A stretch of 64,000 nt of DNA. Origin: Pontibacter oryzae (GTDB lineage Bacteria; Bacteroidota; Bacteroidia; Cytophagales; Hymenobacteraceae). Shown piece by piece: positions 33,255 to 42,424 of this stretch; position 1 is the first letter of the stretch; each line of letters opens with the position of its first letter. The notes under the pieces were generated by a model. It had not been told where the DNA came from, did no database searches, and was given only the letters and a program-made list of their open reading frames with translations. A program made the translations under genes and the position numbers. The stretch spans positions 305,768 through 369,767 of the forward strand of contig NZ_QWGE01000005.1 in assembly GCF_003576375.1 (NCBI RefSeq), written 5' to 3'.

Positions 33255-34596
33255 GCACACGCCGCAACTGGCCAAGTGGGCTGCCAAAGCACAGCAGACA
33301 AGTATAAAACCAGTATTGCCCGCCGTTACTTGCACGGCACAATCCACATACCTCACCGGCAAGTGGCCCGAGGAGCATGGCATTGTAGCCAATGGTTGGT
33401 ATTTCAGGGATGAGGACGAGGTGAAACTATGGCGGCAGTCGAACAAGTTGGTGCAGGCGCCCAAAGTATGGGAAGTGGCCAAAGCCGCCGACCCGAATTT
33501 TACGGTTGCCAACATGGGCTGGTGGTACAACATGAACACCTCGGCCGACTATACCTTAACGCCGCGCCCGCAATACCTGGCCGATGGCCGCAAGCTGCCC
33601 GACTGTTATACCCAACCCGCCGAACTGCGCGATATACTGCAGGAGAAACTGGGCACGTTTCCGCTGTTTAACTACTGGGGCCCGAAAACGTCCATTAAAT
33701 CGAGTAAATGGATTGCCGATGCCAGCAAGATAACCGAGGAGCTGTACAACTCCACGCTCACGCTTATCTACTTGCCCCACCTCGATTACAACCTGCAGCG
33801 CCTCGGCCCCTCGGACCCGCGCATTGCCAAAGACCTGCAGGAGATCGATGCTGTAGCCGGCGACCTGATCAGCTTCTACGAGGCCAAAGGCGCCCAAGTG
33901 ATTGTGCTGTCAGAGTACGGGATTTCGGATGTGAACCAGCCAGTGCACCTGAACCGCGTGCTACGCAAGCAGGGCTACCTGAACGTGCGCGTGGAGCGCG
34001 GCACCGAGCTGCTCGACATGGCCATGAGCGACGCCTTTGCCGTAGCCGACCACCAGGTAGCGCATGTTTACGTGAAAGACCCCGCCAACATACCTGCGGT
34101 AAAAGCGCTGCTGCAACAGGTGGATGGCGTGGACGAAGTATTGGAAGGCAAAGAGCGCTACAAGCATAGGCTGGCCCACGAGCGTTGCGGCGAACTGGTA
34201 GTGGTGGCTAAAGCCAATGCCTGGTTTACCTATTACTTCTGGCTCGACGACAAAAAGGCCCCTGATTACGCCCGCATGGTAGACATCCATAAAAAGCCCG
34301 GCTACGACCCGGTAGAGATGTTCATCGACCCGAAAATAAAATTCCCGTTGCCGCTGGTGGCCAGCAAGCTGCTGCGCAAAAAACTGGGTTTCAGAACCGT
34401 GCTGGATATTATTCCGTTGGATGCCACGCTGATAAAAGGCTCGCATGGCCGCATTCCGGATGATAAAAATGAATGGCCGCTGCTCCTGACAAAGTATGAA
34501 CCGGAAATACCGAAGGAAGTAGCCGCTGTGGATGTGTTTGACATTATACTGGAACACCTGCAAATCCCCAAACCGGAGCCAGTGTTTATTGCCTGA
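33199..34596 (+). CDS. eboF: EboF, type I phosphodiesterase/alkaline-phosphatase-superfamily protein
   Basis: 465 residues from the ATG at 33199 (MQKTVVLDIVGL); an earlier in-frame start at 33109 gives an unlikely Cys/Trp-rich extension. Superfamily metal-site elements: Asp in VLDIVGL, a Thr nucleophile region PAVTCTAQSTYLTGKWPEEHG, SEYGISDVNQPVHLN and KGSHGRIPDD. There is no signal peptide. It overlaps eboE by 56 nt, so translation is probably coupled. A shared terminator follows. Confidence 0.87.
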   Translation: MQKTVVLDIVGLTPSLIGKHTPQLAKWAAKAQQTSIKPVLPAVTCTAQSTYLTGKWPEEHGIVANGWYFRDEDEVKLWRQSNKLVQAPKVWEVAKAADPNFTVANMGWWYNMNTSADYTLTPRPQYLADGRKLPDCYTQPAELRDILQEKLGTFPLFNYWGPKTSIKSSKWIADASKITEELYNSTLTLIYLPHLDYNLQRLGPSDPRIAKDLQEIDAVAGDLISFYEAKGAQVIVLSEYGISDVNQPVHLNRVLRKQGYLNVRVERGTELLDMAMSDAFAVADHQVAHVYVKDPANIPAVKALLQQVDGVDEVLEGKERYKHRLAHERCGELVVVAKANAWFTYYFWLDDKKAPDYARMVDIHKKPGYDPVEMFIDPKIKFPLPLVASKLLRKKLGFRTVLDIIPLDATLIKGSHGRIPDDKNEWPLLLTKYEPEIPKEVAAVDVFDIILEHLQIPKPEPVFIA

Positions 34597-34636
34597 GTAT
34601 AGAAAGCTACAGCATTATATCCCAAGGAAAGGTCAT

Positions 34637-34662
34637 AAAAAAAGGTAGAAGAAACTTCTACC
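34637..34662. terminator. Shared terminator between eboF and the minus-strand PUL
   Basis: GGTAGAAG (34644-34651) pairs with CTTCTACC (34655-34662). On the minus strand a T7 run follows, a good terminator for the esterase operon; on the plus strand the T-run is weak (CCTTTCC). Confidence 0.75.
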
Positions 34663-34713
34663 CCTTTCCTGGAGATAAATTCCTATGCTTTTACAGCATA
34701 CTAACTGATGTTT

Positions 34714-35511
34714 TTATTTCTTTTTGTGAGAGAAAATCCATGATAAAAGCTCCGGCTCCTTAAAGGCGTAGTCCCAGCTATTGTGGTTTACGCCCGGGTA
34801 AACGGTGAGCTTTACGTCGCTGCCTGCTTCCTCCAGCGACTTCGCCATTGCCTTAGAGTGCTCCACAGGCACTACGCTATCAACCTCCCCATGAAAAATC
34901 CAGAGGTCTACTTTCTTTGCATATTTTTTGGCGCTCTCAGGCGCCCCACCGCCACATATTGGGAAGGCCGCCGCAAAAGTGCTTGGCTTCCGGCGCAGCA
35001 ATTCGAAGGTACCCATGCCGCCCATAGAAAGCCCTCCCAAATACACACGGTCTTTATCCACGTAACCGCTCTTACGCAGCTGTTTCAGCAAACCAAGCAG
35101 ACTCTGCATTGCCTCGGTAGGCTTGCCGCTATCCTGAAAATTGAATATCCGCTCGCCGGTTTCGTCTTTCACGATGTCCACGTTAGACCAATAGCTGTCT
35201 TTGGGGCACTGCGGAAATACCACAATGGCCGGAAACTGCTCTTGCTCCTCTAAAAAGCGCTTTGCCCCGTAAACCAACTGCGCTTCGTTATTATTGCCAC
35301 GCTCTCCGGCACCGTGCAGAACCAGCACCAGCGGGTATTTTTTAGATGGGTTAAACCCCTTAGGATAGAGGATGCGGTAAGGTAGCGTATCGTTGCCGTT
35401 GGTATACATTTTTCGCTCATAAGCATCCAACTCGCCTTGCTGTGCCTGCGCATCAATACTTGCCAACAGTAACAGCAACAGGGCCAATAATCGGTAGGTG
35501 TGTTTTAGCAT
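34714..35511 (-). CDS. Secreted alpha/beta-hydrolase (carboxylesterase-like)
   Basis: 265 residues with a signal peptide (about 1-23, ending DAQA). The nucleophile elbow is GLSMGG, the acid is likely the Asp in FHGEVDSVVPVEHS and the base the His in YPGVNHNSWDY; the oxyanion region is VLVLHGAGERGNN. This resembles secreted feruloyl/acetyl-esterase or poly-hydroxybutyrate-depolymerase-like enzymes. As last gene of the polysaccharide locus it may remove acyl decorations. Only 26 nt separate it from the GH43 gene. Confidence 0.85.
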   Translation of the reverse strand: MLKHTYRLLALLLLLLASIDAQAQQGELDAYERKMYTNGNDTLPYRILYPKGFNPSKKYPLVLVLHGAGERGNNNEAQLVYGAKRFLEEQEQFPAIVVFPQCPKDSYWSNVDIVKDETGERIFNFQDSGKPTEAMQSLLGLLKQLRKSGYVDKDRVYLGGLSMGGMGTFELLRRKPSTFAAAFPICGGGAPESAKKYAKKVDLWIFHGEVDSVVPVEHSKAMAKSLEEAGSDVKLTVYPGVNHNSWDYAFKEPELLSWIFSHKKK

Positions 35512-35537
35512 ATTGTGTTGCTTTCAGTTTATTAAAG

Positions 35538-37307
35538 TTATTCGGCTTTTATGATTTTAGATGTTTTGCTTATGCCGTTCTCACTAAACGCCTCTACCCG
35601 GAAGTAGTAAGCTGGATTTACATTCAATGCATTCAGATCATACTTCGTTTCCTGGTAGATCATGACGGAATTGTAAAGTTTATCTGGCGCAATGCCGTAG
35701 TATAGATGATAGCCTTGCGCCCCTTTTACCGGCTGCCACGCCAGCTTAGCCTGCAACCTGTCTGAAGACCTGGCCACGCTGAATTTTGCCGGAGTTGCAG
35801 GTATTCTTCCTGCCCCCTTTCCAAACACACGTAACCCGGAAATAGCCAGGTTTGGCGTTGGCACATGGTAATTGGTAAACCGAACATAACGTGCTTTCTG
35901 TGGCCGAGGCAGTTCTACATAGTCGTTGGGAACATCCTGCTTGCTCTGACGTTTATCCACCAATGTATTCCACTCCTTTCCATCCAACGAGTACTCCAAC
36001 AGGTACTGATGGTAGAGCGTATCAGGCTTTCCGAAAATATTGGATTTATAGTCGTGGTAGTTTAGCTGTACGGCGTATACATCACTGGCTTGCTCTAGAT
36101 CAATCTGCAGCCATTCGCCAGGCTTGTTAGTTTGGGCTACCCAGAAGCTTTTTATACTTTCATCCACTACATTTTCCGGCACGTGATTTTTCTGCGCCGA
36201 AGAAGCTTCTACAGGCTTATTGTAAGACAGCAGCATCCAGCCGGTAAATAAGCTTCCGCGTTTTTTGTTCTCCGGCGATGGCAGGTAATGCGGATAGTCG
36301 CCGTAAGCAGTGTTGGTGTAGAGTTGGCCGTCCTTATCAAAGCCTGCCGGGAACTGCCCAATGCGGCGCTCAAAGTTGAAATTAATGCCTATTACCATGG
36401 TGCCGTAATGCCACCAGTCACTCCAAGGGTCCTGAACGGTGCTACCGTGGCCGGCACCCCTAATAAAGCCGCCTCGTTTGTAAGAAAAAGGACTGTACTC
36501 CTGGTAAGTAAAAGGTCCAAGGGGTGTGTCTGCCGTGTAAACACCGTCTGCATACACATTCCATTGCGTGCCAGGCGCAGCATATTGCAGGTAATATTTG
36601 CCGTTATACTTTGTCATCCAGGCGCCCTCCAGGTAACCGGCTGTGGTATCGGTGTGGTTTTCGCCAAAGCGTTCCCAGCCGTGCTTTTCGGGGTCTAGTG
36701 CGATGAGCTTTTTATTTTCACCCTTCGGTAAAAAATAGTGCTTTGGGTTTAGCTCCATCCCCTGCAGCGGATGCGTGTTAGACGACTCGTGGTAGAGGTA
36801 AACACGTTTGTCATCATCTACAAAAAGCGCCGGGTCGTGCAGCGTGACCGGCAGCACAGACGGTGCCCCCCGCCATGAGCCCACTTTTGGGTTATCGGTG
36901 TAAATAACAGATTGCGCAGAAGCCGGGTTTCCAAGCGCTAGCAGTACCGAATCACCCATGGGCCAGGCACCGGGAGCGTTCGATGACTCAAAATACCAGC
37001 TCTGTGGCCTTATAAATTTCCAATGGCGTAAATCTTTGGAGTGCCAGTAGCCCTGCGAGCGAGTAACAAACATGTAGTATTCTCCACGGAAAGGCACTAC
37101 TGCCGGGTCGGCGCCGGAGCGGAAAGACCAGCCACGGCTGGCATGCACAATGCTATACGTGTAATCAATGTTGATGGGGTTGCAATACGTTTGCTGCTCC
37201 TGCGCCACTGCCGCAAAGCTCAGCAGCCAAAGTATAAACCCAGCAAACATAGCCTTTCGCCATACTTTAAGTTTTATGTTTTTGATGTTGCTATAGCTGT
37301 AATTCAT
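35538..37307 (-). CDS. GH43-type glycoside hydrolase with discoidin (F5/8C) and FN3 domains
   Basis: 589 residues from the ATG at 37307, 4 nt after the FGE stop. The N-terminal signal segment (about 16-36, ending AVAQ) is preceded by a long polar stretch. A five-bladed propeller domain (about 40-370) has GADPAVVPFRGEYYMF and LEGAWMTKYNGKYYLQYAA, then a discoidin domain (about 370-500) and an FN3 module. It is a paralog of the gene at 45306, with long stretches of near-identical sequence. The substrate is not decided by sequence; GH43 enzymes usually remove arabinose, xylose or galactose units. Confidence 0.83.
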   Translation of the reverse strand: MNYSYSNIKNIKLKVWRKAMFAGFILWLLSFAAVAQEQQTYCNPINIDYTYSIVHASRGWSFRSGADPAVVPFRGEYYMFVTRSQGYWHSKDLRHWKFIRPQSWYFESSNAPGAWPMGDSVLLALGNPASAQSVIYTDNPKVGSWRGAPSVLPVTLHDPALFVDDDKRVYLYHESSNTHPLQGMELNPKHYFLPKGENKKLIALDPEKHGWERFGENHTDTTAGYLEGAWMTKYNGKYYLQYAAPGTQWNVYADGVYTADTPLGPFTYQEYSPFSYKRGGFIRGAGHGSTVQDPWSDWWHYGTMVIGINFNFERRIGQFPAGFDKDGQLYTNTAYGDYPHYLPSPENKKRGSLFTGWMLLSYNKPVEASSAQKNHVPENVVDESIKSFWVAQTNKPGEWLQIDLEQASDVYAVQLNYHDYKSNIFGKPDTLYHQYLLEYSLDGKEWNTLVDKRQSKQDVPNDYVELPRPQKARYVRFTNYHVPTPNLAISGLRVFGKGAGRIPATPAKFSVARSSDRLQAKLAWQPVKGAQGYHLYYGIAPDKLYNSVMIYQETKYDLNALNVNPAYYFRVEAFSENGISKTSKIIKAE

Positions 37308-37311
37308 ACAT

Positions 37312-38442
37312 TTATTTTGAGGATACACATCTGAAACCGGTATTCTCCAGCCCTGTGTCCGGTGATGACTTCATGCGTGAGGTAACCCTGTAGCCTTTGC
37401 AGTAACTACTATGGCACATAAAGGAGCCGCCCCTCAACACGCGTTTCGGCATACCTGGCTCCTGCGGGTCGTGGCTGCTGGTTGGCCCTACGGGGTTTAG
37501 AGCTGGTGCCGTGCTTGCTGTACCGTAATAATCCGCTGCATACCAATCTGAGCACCACTCCCATACATTGCCGGCCATGTCGTAGAGGCCATACTTGTTT
37601 GGGGCAAAGCTTTTTACCTGGGCTAAGCCTGCATGCTTATCCCAGGTGGTGTTACGGTCCGGAAAGCGGCCCTGCCAGGTGTTAGCCTTAGGTTTACCGG
37701 CTTCTATGTCCTCATCGCCCCAAGGGTAGCGCTTGTTTTGGGTGCCTCCGCGGGCAGCATACTCCCATTCGGCTTCGGTGGGCAAGCGCTTGCCGGCCCA
37801 GCGGGCATACGCCACTGCATCATGCCACGACACGTGCACCACCGGATACTCCTCGCGGCCTTTAATGCTGCTGCCTGGGCCTTGCGGCTGCCGCCAATTC
37901 GCATGTTTTTTCCAGTTCCACCATTGGCCCGGGTTATTCAGGGGCACCTGCTGTTGTGGCGGGGTAAACACCAGGGAGGCGGCAACTAACACACTGTCGG
38001 GTGGTTTTGGCGTGCCGGGAGGCAGTTGTTTTTTTAGCTCTTCCCAATCCGGAGCGCGTTCGGCAGTGGTTACGTAACCAGTGGCTTCCACAAAAGCGGC
38101 AAACTCTGCATTGGTCACCTCGGTGGCATCCATCCAAAAGCCGCTTACCTTTACTTGGTGTTGCGGGTACTCGTCGGGGCGCCCCTCAGCATCGCTGGCG
38201 CCCATGGAAAAGGTTCCTCCATCTATCCAAACCATACCCTCATGCGATACTTCCTTAGCTGTTGTTGCAGCCGAATCAGGCTGGCTGGCATACCGTGCAG
38301 GCATACCGCTGCTGCACGACGGAGCATCGCTGACGGTAGTATTAGCCTGTCCGTTTTCCTCAGCGGCAGGCTGGCAGGCCTGTATCATAAGCAGGATGGC
38401 CACAAGCACCAAGAATGGCGTTTTAGAAGCTCGCAAAATCAA
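37312..38442 (-). CDS. Exported formylglycine-generating enzyme (sulfatase modifying factor)
   Basis: 376 residues with a lipoprotein-like signal (LLMIQACQ, Cys23). The SUMF1 fold shows GMVWIDGGTFSMGA, HVSWHDAVAYARWAGKRLPTEAEWEYAARGG, GNVWEWCSDW and RGGSFMCHSSYCKGYR. Both cysteines of the last motif match the catalytic pair of authentic FGE (as in human SUMF1), so it is likely active rather than a GldJ/GldK-like structural relative. It oxidises the sulfatase active-site Cys to formylglycine, and its presumed client is encoded 17 nt upstream. Confidence 0.88.
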   Translation of the reverse strand: MILRASKTPFLVLVAILLMIQACQPAAEENGQANTTVSDAPSCSSGMPARYASQPDSAATTAKEVSHEGMVWIDGGTFSMGASDAEGRPDEYPQHQVKVSGFWMDATEVTNAEFAAFVEATGYVTTAERAPDWEELKKQLPPGTPKPPDSVLVAASLVFTPPQQQVPLNNPGQWWNWKKHANWRQPQGPGSSIKGREEYPVVHVSWHDAVAYARWAGKRLPTEAEWEYAARGGTQNKRYPWGDEDIEAGKPKANTWQGRFPDRNTTWDKHAGLAQVKSFAPNKYGLYDMAGNVWEWCSDWYAADYYGTASTAPALNPVGPTSSHDPQEPGMPKRVLRGGSFMCHSSYCKGYRVTSRMKSSPDTGLENTGFRCVSSK

Positions 38443-38459
38443 CGGTTAATTTATTATGT

Positions 38460-39992
38460 TTAATAAGTATTTTTGTACGGCAGATCAATGCGTTTGTACG
38501 GAACGTTCTTAAGCGGGATCTGAAGGCCATTTGTCGCCTCAAGCCAGTTCCAAAGGTCTGCTTTCAATTCTCTGGCCACTTCTTCATACTTCGGGTTCCG
38601 GATCAGGTTGTTCATTTCCTGCGGATCGTTCTGTATGTCATAGAGCTCGTTTATGTCCCAAACCCCGTGGTTGTAGATGTACTTATACTTGTCGGTGCGT
38701 ACCCCGAAGATGGTTGGCGTTTGCGGGAAAGCCCACTCCCAGTAGTATTCATAGTACATTTTGTTGCGCCATGGTATCTGCTCGCCTTTTAATAGTGGCA
38801 GAAAAGAGTTGCCCTGCATCTGCGCTGGCTTTTCCATGCCTGCCAGCTCCAGTATACTTGGGGCAATGTCTACGTTCATGATCATCTGCTCTACCTTGGT
38901 GCCAGGCTTAATCAGGCCGGGAGCGCGGGCAAGCAGCGGCACCCGTATCGACGCCTCGTAGGCATCGCGCTTATCAATCAGGCCTAGCTCGCCAAACTGG
39001 AAGCCGTTATCGCCCATGTAAATCACGAGCGTATTTTTATCGAGGCCTTCTTTTTTGAGCCAGTCCAGCACGCGGCCGATGCTCTCGTCCACGCTCAGCA
39101 GCGTTTCGAGGTACTGGCGGTAAAAATCGTCGAACTCTATGGCACCATCATACATGCCATCCACGCCGTGCCAACTGTTTCGCTGTGCCTTAACCCATTT
39201 TGGGATATCGTTAACGTTTACCGGGCCTTGCGGTGCCTGTACCTTGCCCCAACGCTTGCTGGAGTCGGTGGCCGTAAGGTACATGGACGGTGGACTTACC
39301 ACCTGGATATCCTTGTACACGTCTTTGTGGCGCTTGGCAGGCATAAATTCAGAGTGCACGCCTTTGTGCGAGAGGTAGGCAAAGAACGGTTTATCTTTGT
39401 CGCGTTTTTTTAGCCATTCCAAAGTATAATCGGTCAGCAGATCGGTGGTATAGCTGCCTTCGGGTTGCTTTACTTCTTTGCCGTCAATGTTGAAGGTTGG
39501 GTTGTAGTATACGCCCTGGCCCTTAAAGCTTATCCATTTGTTAAAGCCGGGCTGTGGCTGGTCGTCGGTGTTGCCCATGTGCCACTTGCCGAAAAAGCCC
39601 GTTTGGTAGCCGCGCTCCTGCAGGTACTGCGGAAAGAAAGTTAGCCCCTCTGGCAGCGGAGCGCTGTTATCTACAATCTCGTGGTTGTGGGCATACTGCC
39701 CGGTAAGTATAGAGGCGCGGCTAGGCGAACATAGCGATGTGGTTACAAAGGCGTTCTGCAAATGTGCGCCTTCCTTTGCCATACGGTCCATGTTTGGGGT
39801 TTCCAGGCCAGGCACTTTGTTCATGAAGCCCATAAAATCATACCTGTGGTCATCACTGAGTATGAAGATAACATTCATAGGTTTTTTGGCGCTTTGCTGT
39901 TTCTTCTGGGCTTGCACAACGTACGGCAACAACAGAAGCAGCAGCCCAAAGCGGCTAAGTATGGTTTTAAGTGTGTTTCGGTATGTGATCAT
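38460..39992 (-). CDS. Secreted sulfatase (arylsulfatase A family)
   Basis: 510 residues from the ATG at 39992; 15 extra in-frame codons to 40037 look non-coding. Signal peptide (about 1-29), metal site NVIFILSDDHRYD, the formylglycine motif LCSPSRASILTGQ (Cys-type, so it needs FGE), GKWHMGN and MGDNGFQFGELGL. It hydrolyses sulfate esters, probably on a glycan. The neighbouring FGE supplies the cofactor modification and the GH genes supply the glycan context. Confidence 0.92.
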   Translation of the reverse strand: MITYRNTLKTILSRFGLLLLLLPYVVQAQKKQQSAKKPMNVIFILSDDHRYDFMGFMNKVPGLETPNMDRMAKEGAHLQNAFVTTSLCSPSRASILTGQYAHNHEIVDNSAPLPEGLTFFPQYLQERGYQTGFFGKWHMGNTDDQPQPGFNKWISFKGQGVYYNPTFNIDGKEVKQPEGSYTTDLLTDYTLEWLKKRDKDKPFFAYLSHKGVHSEFMPAKRHKDVYKDIQVVSPPSMYLTATDSSKRWGKVQAPQGPVNVNDIPKWVKAQRNSWHGVDGMYDGAIEFDDFYRQYLETLLSVDESIGRVLDWLKKEGLDKNTLVIYMGDNGFQFGELGLIDKRDAYEASIRVPLLARAPGLIKPGTKVEQMIMNVDIAPSILELAGMEKPAQMQGNSFLPLLKGEQIPWRNKMYYEYYWEWAFPQTPTIFGVRTDKYKYIYNHGVWDINELYDIQNDPQEMNNLIRNPKYEEVARELKADLWNWLEATNGLQIPLKNVPYKRIDLPYKNTY

Positions 39993-40068
39993 TGTAGATA
40001 GGGGAAAGTTTGAAAGATGGGTTGCGCCGCCAACCAACGTGCGGCCAGCGGCGCTTAATCACCCTAAT

Positions 40069-42408
40069 TTACTGCGTTACTGTAAAGCTCGCCTCCTGCA
40101 CATCGCGGGAGTTGGTGCCTACATATACCTTAAACTCGCCGGGCTCCAGCACACGCTGCAGCTCGTTGTTGAAAAACTTAAGATCCTCCGGTGTAATCGT
40201 AAAGGTTACGGTTTTGCTCTCGCCTTTTTTCAGGTTGATCTTCTCGAAGCCTTTCAGTTCTTTTACCGGGCGCGTGATCGATCCAACCACATCCTGCACG
40301 TACAGTTGCACTACTTCTTCGCCATCGTAGTTACCTGTGTTTCTCACATTCACGGTCACGGTCAGGTTCTCGTTGGCAGTGATGCTGCTTTTGCTCAGTT
40401 TCGGGGCCGAGTAGTTAAACGAAGTATAGCTCAAGCCATAACCAAATGGGTATAAAGGCTCGTTGGTCACGTCCATGTAGCGCGATTTATACTTATCCAG
40501 CAGCTCGCCTCCAAACGGACGGCCTGTGTTTTTGTGGTTGTAGTAGATCGGCACCTGGCCAACCACCTGCGGGAAGCTAGCTGTTAATTTACCGGATGGG
40601 TTGTAAGCGCCAAACAGTACGTCGGCAATAGCGTTTCCGGCTTCTGTGCCTGCAAACCACGCTTCCAGGATAGCATCTGCGTTTTCATCTTCCCAGTTCA
40701 GAGCCAACGGACGGCCGTTCATCAGTACAAGCACCATCGGTTTGCCTGTTTTTTTCAGGGCTTTAAGCAGTTCACGCTGCTGCCCCGGCAGGGTAATATC
40801 AGCGCGGCTTGCTGCCTCTCCAGTCATACCCTGCGCTTCTCCTACCACAGCCACGATTACATCAGACGACTGTGCGGTTTTAACAGCTTCGGCAATCATC
40901 TGCTCGGAGCTGCGCTTGTCCAGTTCCAGGTTACCGCCATGTGCGTTCAGGCGCTGGATCATTTGCTCGTCGTCGGTTAGGTTAGCTCCTTTGGCATAGT
41001 TTATTTTGATACCATTGCCAGCCACGTTCTTAATGCCTTGCTCCAGCGATACAGCCTGCTTCCAGTCGCCGGCGCCGCTCCAGTTACCGATCAGGTCGCG
41101 CTGGTTTTTGGCCAGTGGCCCGATAAGAGCAATGCTTCCGGTCTTTTTAAGCGGCAGCACCTGCTTCTCGTTTTTGAGCAGGACCATGCTTTTGCGGGCA
41201 ATCTCGCGGGCAGCCTGGCGGTACTCCGGCTTCATCAACGTGCTCTTGGCGCGTGCCTCATCGGCGTAGCGGTAAGGGTCCTCGAACAAGCCAAGTTTAT
41301 ACTTTGCCTCCAGAATACGGCGGGTGGCAATGTTGATTTCTTCCTCGGTTACGGTGCCATCGGCTACAGACTGCTTCAGGTTTTTAAGGAATACCTCGCC
41401 TACCATGTCCATGTCCACGCCGGCTTTCAGGGCTAGTGCGCCAACCTGGGCCTCGTTACCCACACCGTGCGCCATCATCTCGTTAATAGCGGTATAGTCT
41501 GTCACCACAAAGCCATCGAAGCCCCACTGCTTGCGCAGCAGGTCTGTCATCAGCCATTTGTTGCCTGTGGCCGGCACGCCGTTTATCTCGTTAAACGAGG
41601 TCATTACGCTGCCTGCGCCGGCATCCAAGGCTGCTTTGTAAGGCGCCATGTACTCGTTGAACATGCGGTTCATGCTCATGTCCACGGTGTTGTAGTCGCG
41701 GCCAGCCTCGGCGGCACCGTAAAGGGCGAAGTGCTTTACGCAGGCCATTACGGTATTGGCTTTGGTCATGTCATCGCCCTGGTAACCACGTACCATGGCT
41801 CGTGCTACCTCCGAGCCCAGGTATGGGTCTTCGCCGGCACCTTCCGAAATACGTCCCCAGCGTGCATCACGGGCAATATCCACCATCGGCGAGAATACCC
41901 AGTTAAGGCCATCGGCAGTGGCCTCATCGGCGGCAATGCGTGCGCTGCGCTCAATGGCCTCCATATCCCAGCTCGTAGAAAGGCCCAGCGGAATCGGGAA
42001 AATGGTGCGGTGTCCGTGGATTACGTCGTAGCCAAACAGCAACGGAATCTTCAGGCGTGTGTTGTTAACGGCAAACTCCTGCAGCTTGCGTGCGGCAATA
42101 GGTGTGTACGTGTTGAAAACGCCGCCCACGTTGCCTTTGCGGATGTTCTCGTCCACGTTTTCGCTTACCACAGGGCCGGTTACGTCAAAGCCTACCGACA
42201 CCAGGTTCAGCTGCCCGATCTTCTCATCCAGCGTCATCTTGCTAAGCAGCTCATCTACAAAGCGCTTCATTTCCTGATCGGACTGGCTCATGGCCACGGT
42301 TGCTGTGGCATTGCTTTGCTGGGCTGCGCCAGTCGGTTGCGAGGTACTGCACTGGGTACCCGTCAGGCCGATCGACATCAGTAAAGCGGTGCGTATGATT
42401 CGTTTCAT
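40069..42408 (-). CDS. GH3 beta-glucosidase, BglX-like lipoprotein
   Basis: 779 residues. Lipoprotein signal (MSIGLTGTQCST, Cys20); the GH3 N-domain has LLFGYDVIHGHRTIFPIPLG and the nucleophile Asp in GFDGFVVTDYTAINEM; the GH3 C-domain and a fibronectin-III-like domain (about 690-775) follow. BglX-type enzymes release glucose from beta-glucans or oligosaccharides. Beside GH144-like enzymes it may cleave sophoro-oligosaccharides (beta-1,2). 16 nt separate it from the SGNH gene. Confidence 0.93.
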   Translation of the reverse strand: MKRIIRTALLMSIGLTGTQCSTSQPTGAAQQSNATATVAMSQSDQEMKRFVDELLSKMTLDEKIGQLNLVSVGFDVTGPVVSENVDENIRKGNVGGVFNTYTPIAARKLQEFAVNNTRLKIPLLFGYDVIHGHRTIFPIPLGLSTSWDMEAIERSARIAADEATADGLNWVFSPMVDIARDARWGRISEGAGEDPYLGSEVARAMVRGYQGDDMTKANTVMACVKHFALYGAAEAGRDYNTVDMSMNRMFNEYMAPYKAALDAGAGSVMTSFNEINGVPATGNKWLMTDLLRKQWGFDGFVVTDYTAINEMMAHGVGNEAQVGALALKAGVDMDMVGEVFLKNLKQSVADGTVTEEEINIATRRILEAKYKLGLFEDPYRYADEARAKSTLMKPEYRQAAREIARKSMVLLKNEKQVLPLKKTGSIALIGPLAKNQRDLIGNWSGAGDWKQAVSLEQGIKNVAGNGIKINYAKGANLTDDEQMIQRLNAHGGNLELDKRSSEQMIAEAVKTAQSSDVIVAVVGEAQGMTGEAASRADITLPGQQRELLKALKKTGKPMVLVLMNGRPLALNWEDENADAILEAWFAGTEAGNAIADVLFGAYNPSGKLTASFPQVVGQVPIYYNHKNTGRPFGGELLDKYKSRYMDVTNEPLYPFGYGLSYTSFNYSAPKLSKSSITANENLTVTVNVRNTGNYDGEEVVQLYVQDVVGSITRPVKELKGFEKINLKKGESKTVTFTITPEDLKFFNNELQRVLEPGEFKVYVGTNSRDVQEASFTVTQ

Positions 42409-42424
42409 GAATACTAGCTTTTAG

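Noticed and set aside
35457..35490. CAACAG-type repeat resembling the poly-Cys runs
   Set aside because: It encodes the leucine-rich core of the esterase signal peptide in frame; no leader or riboswitch context.
39685..40455. 256-codon plus-strand frame over the sulfatase/GH3 junction
   Set aside because: Antisense to two well-supported genes, with no domain-like features.
41467..42384. 305-codon plus-strand frame inside the GH3 gene
   Set aside because: Shadow of the GH3 coding sequence; rich in Cys/His/Val as expected for an antisense frame.
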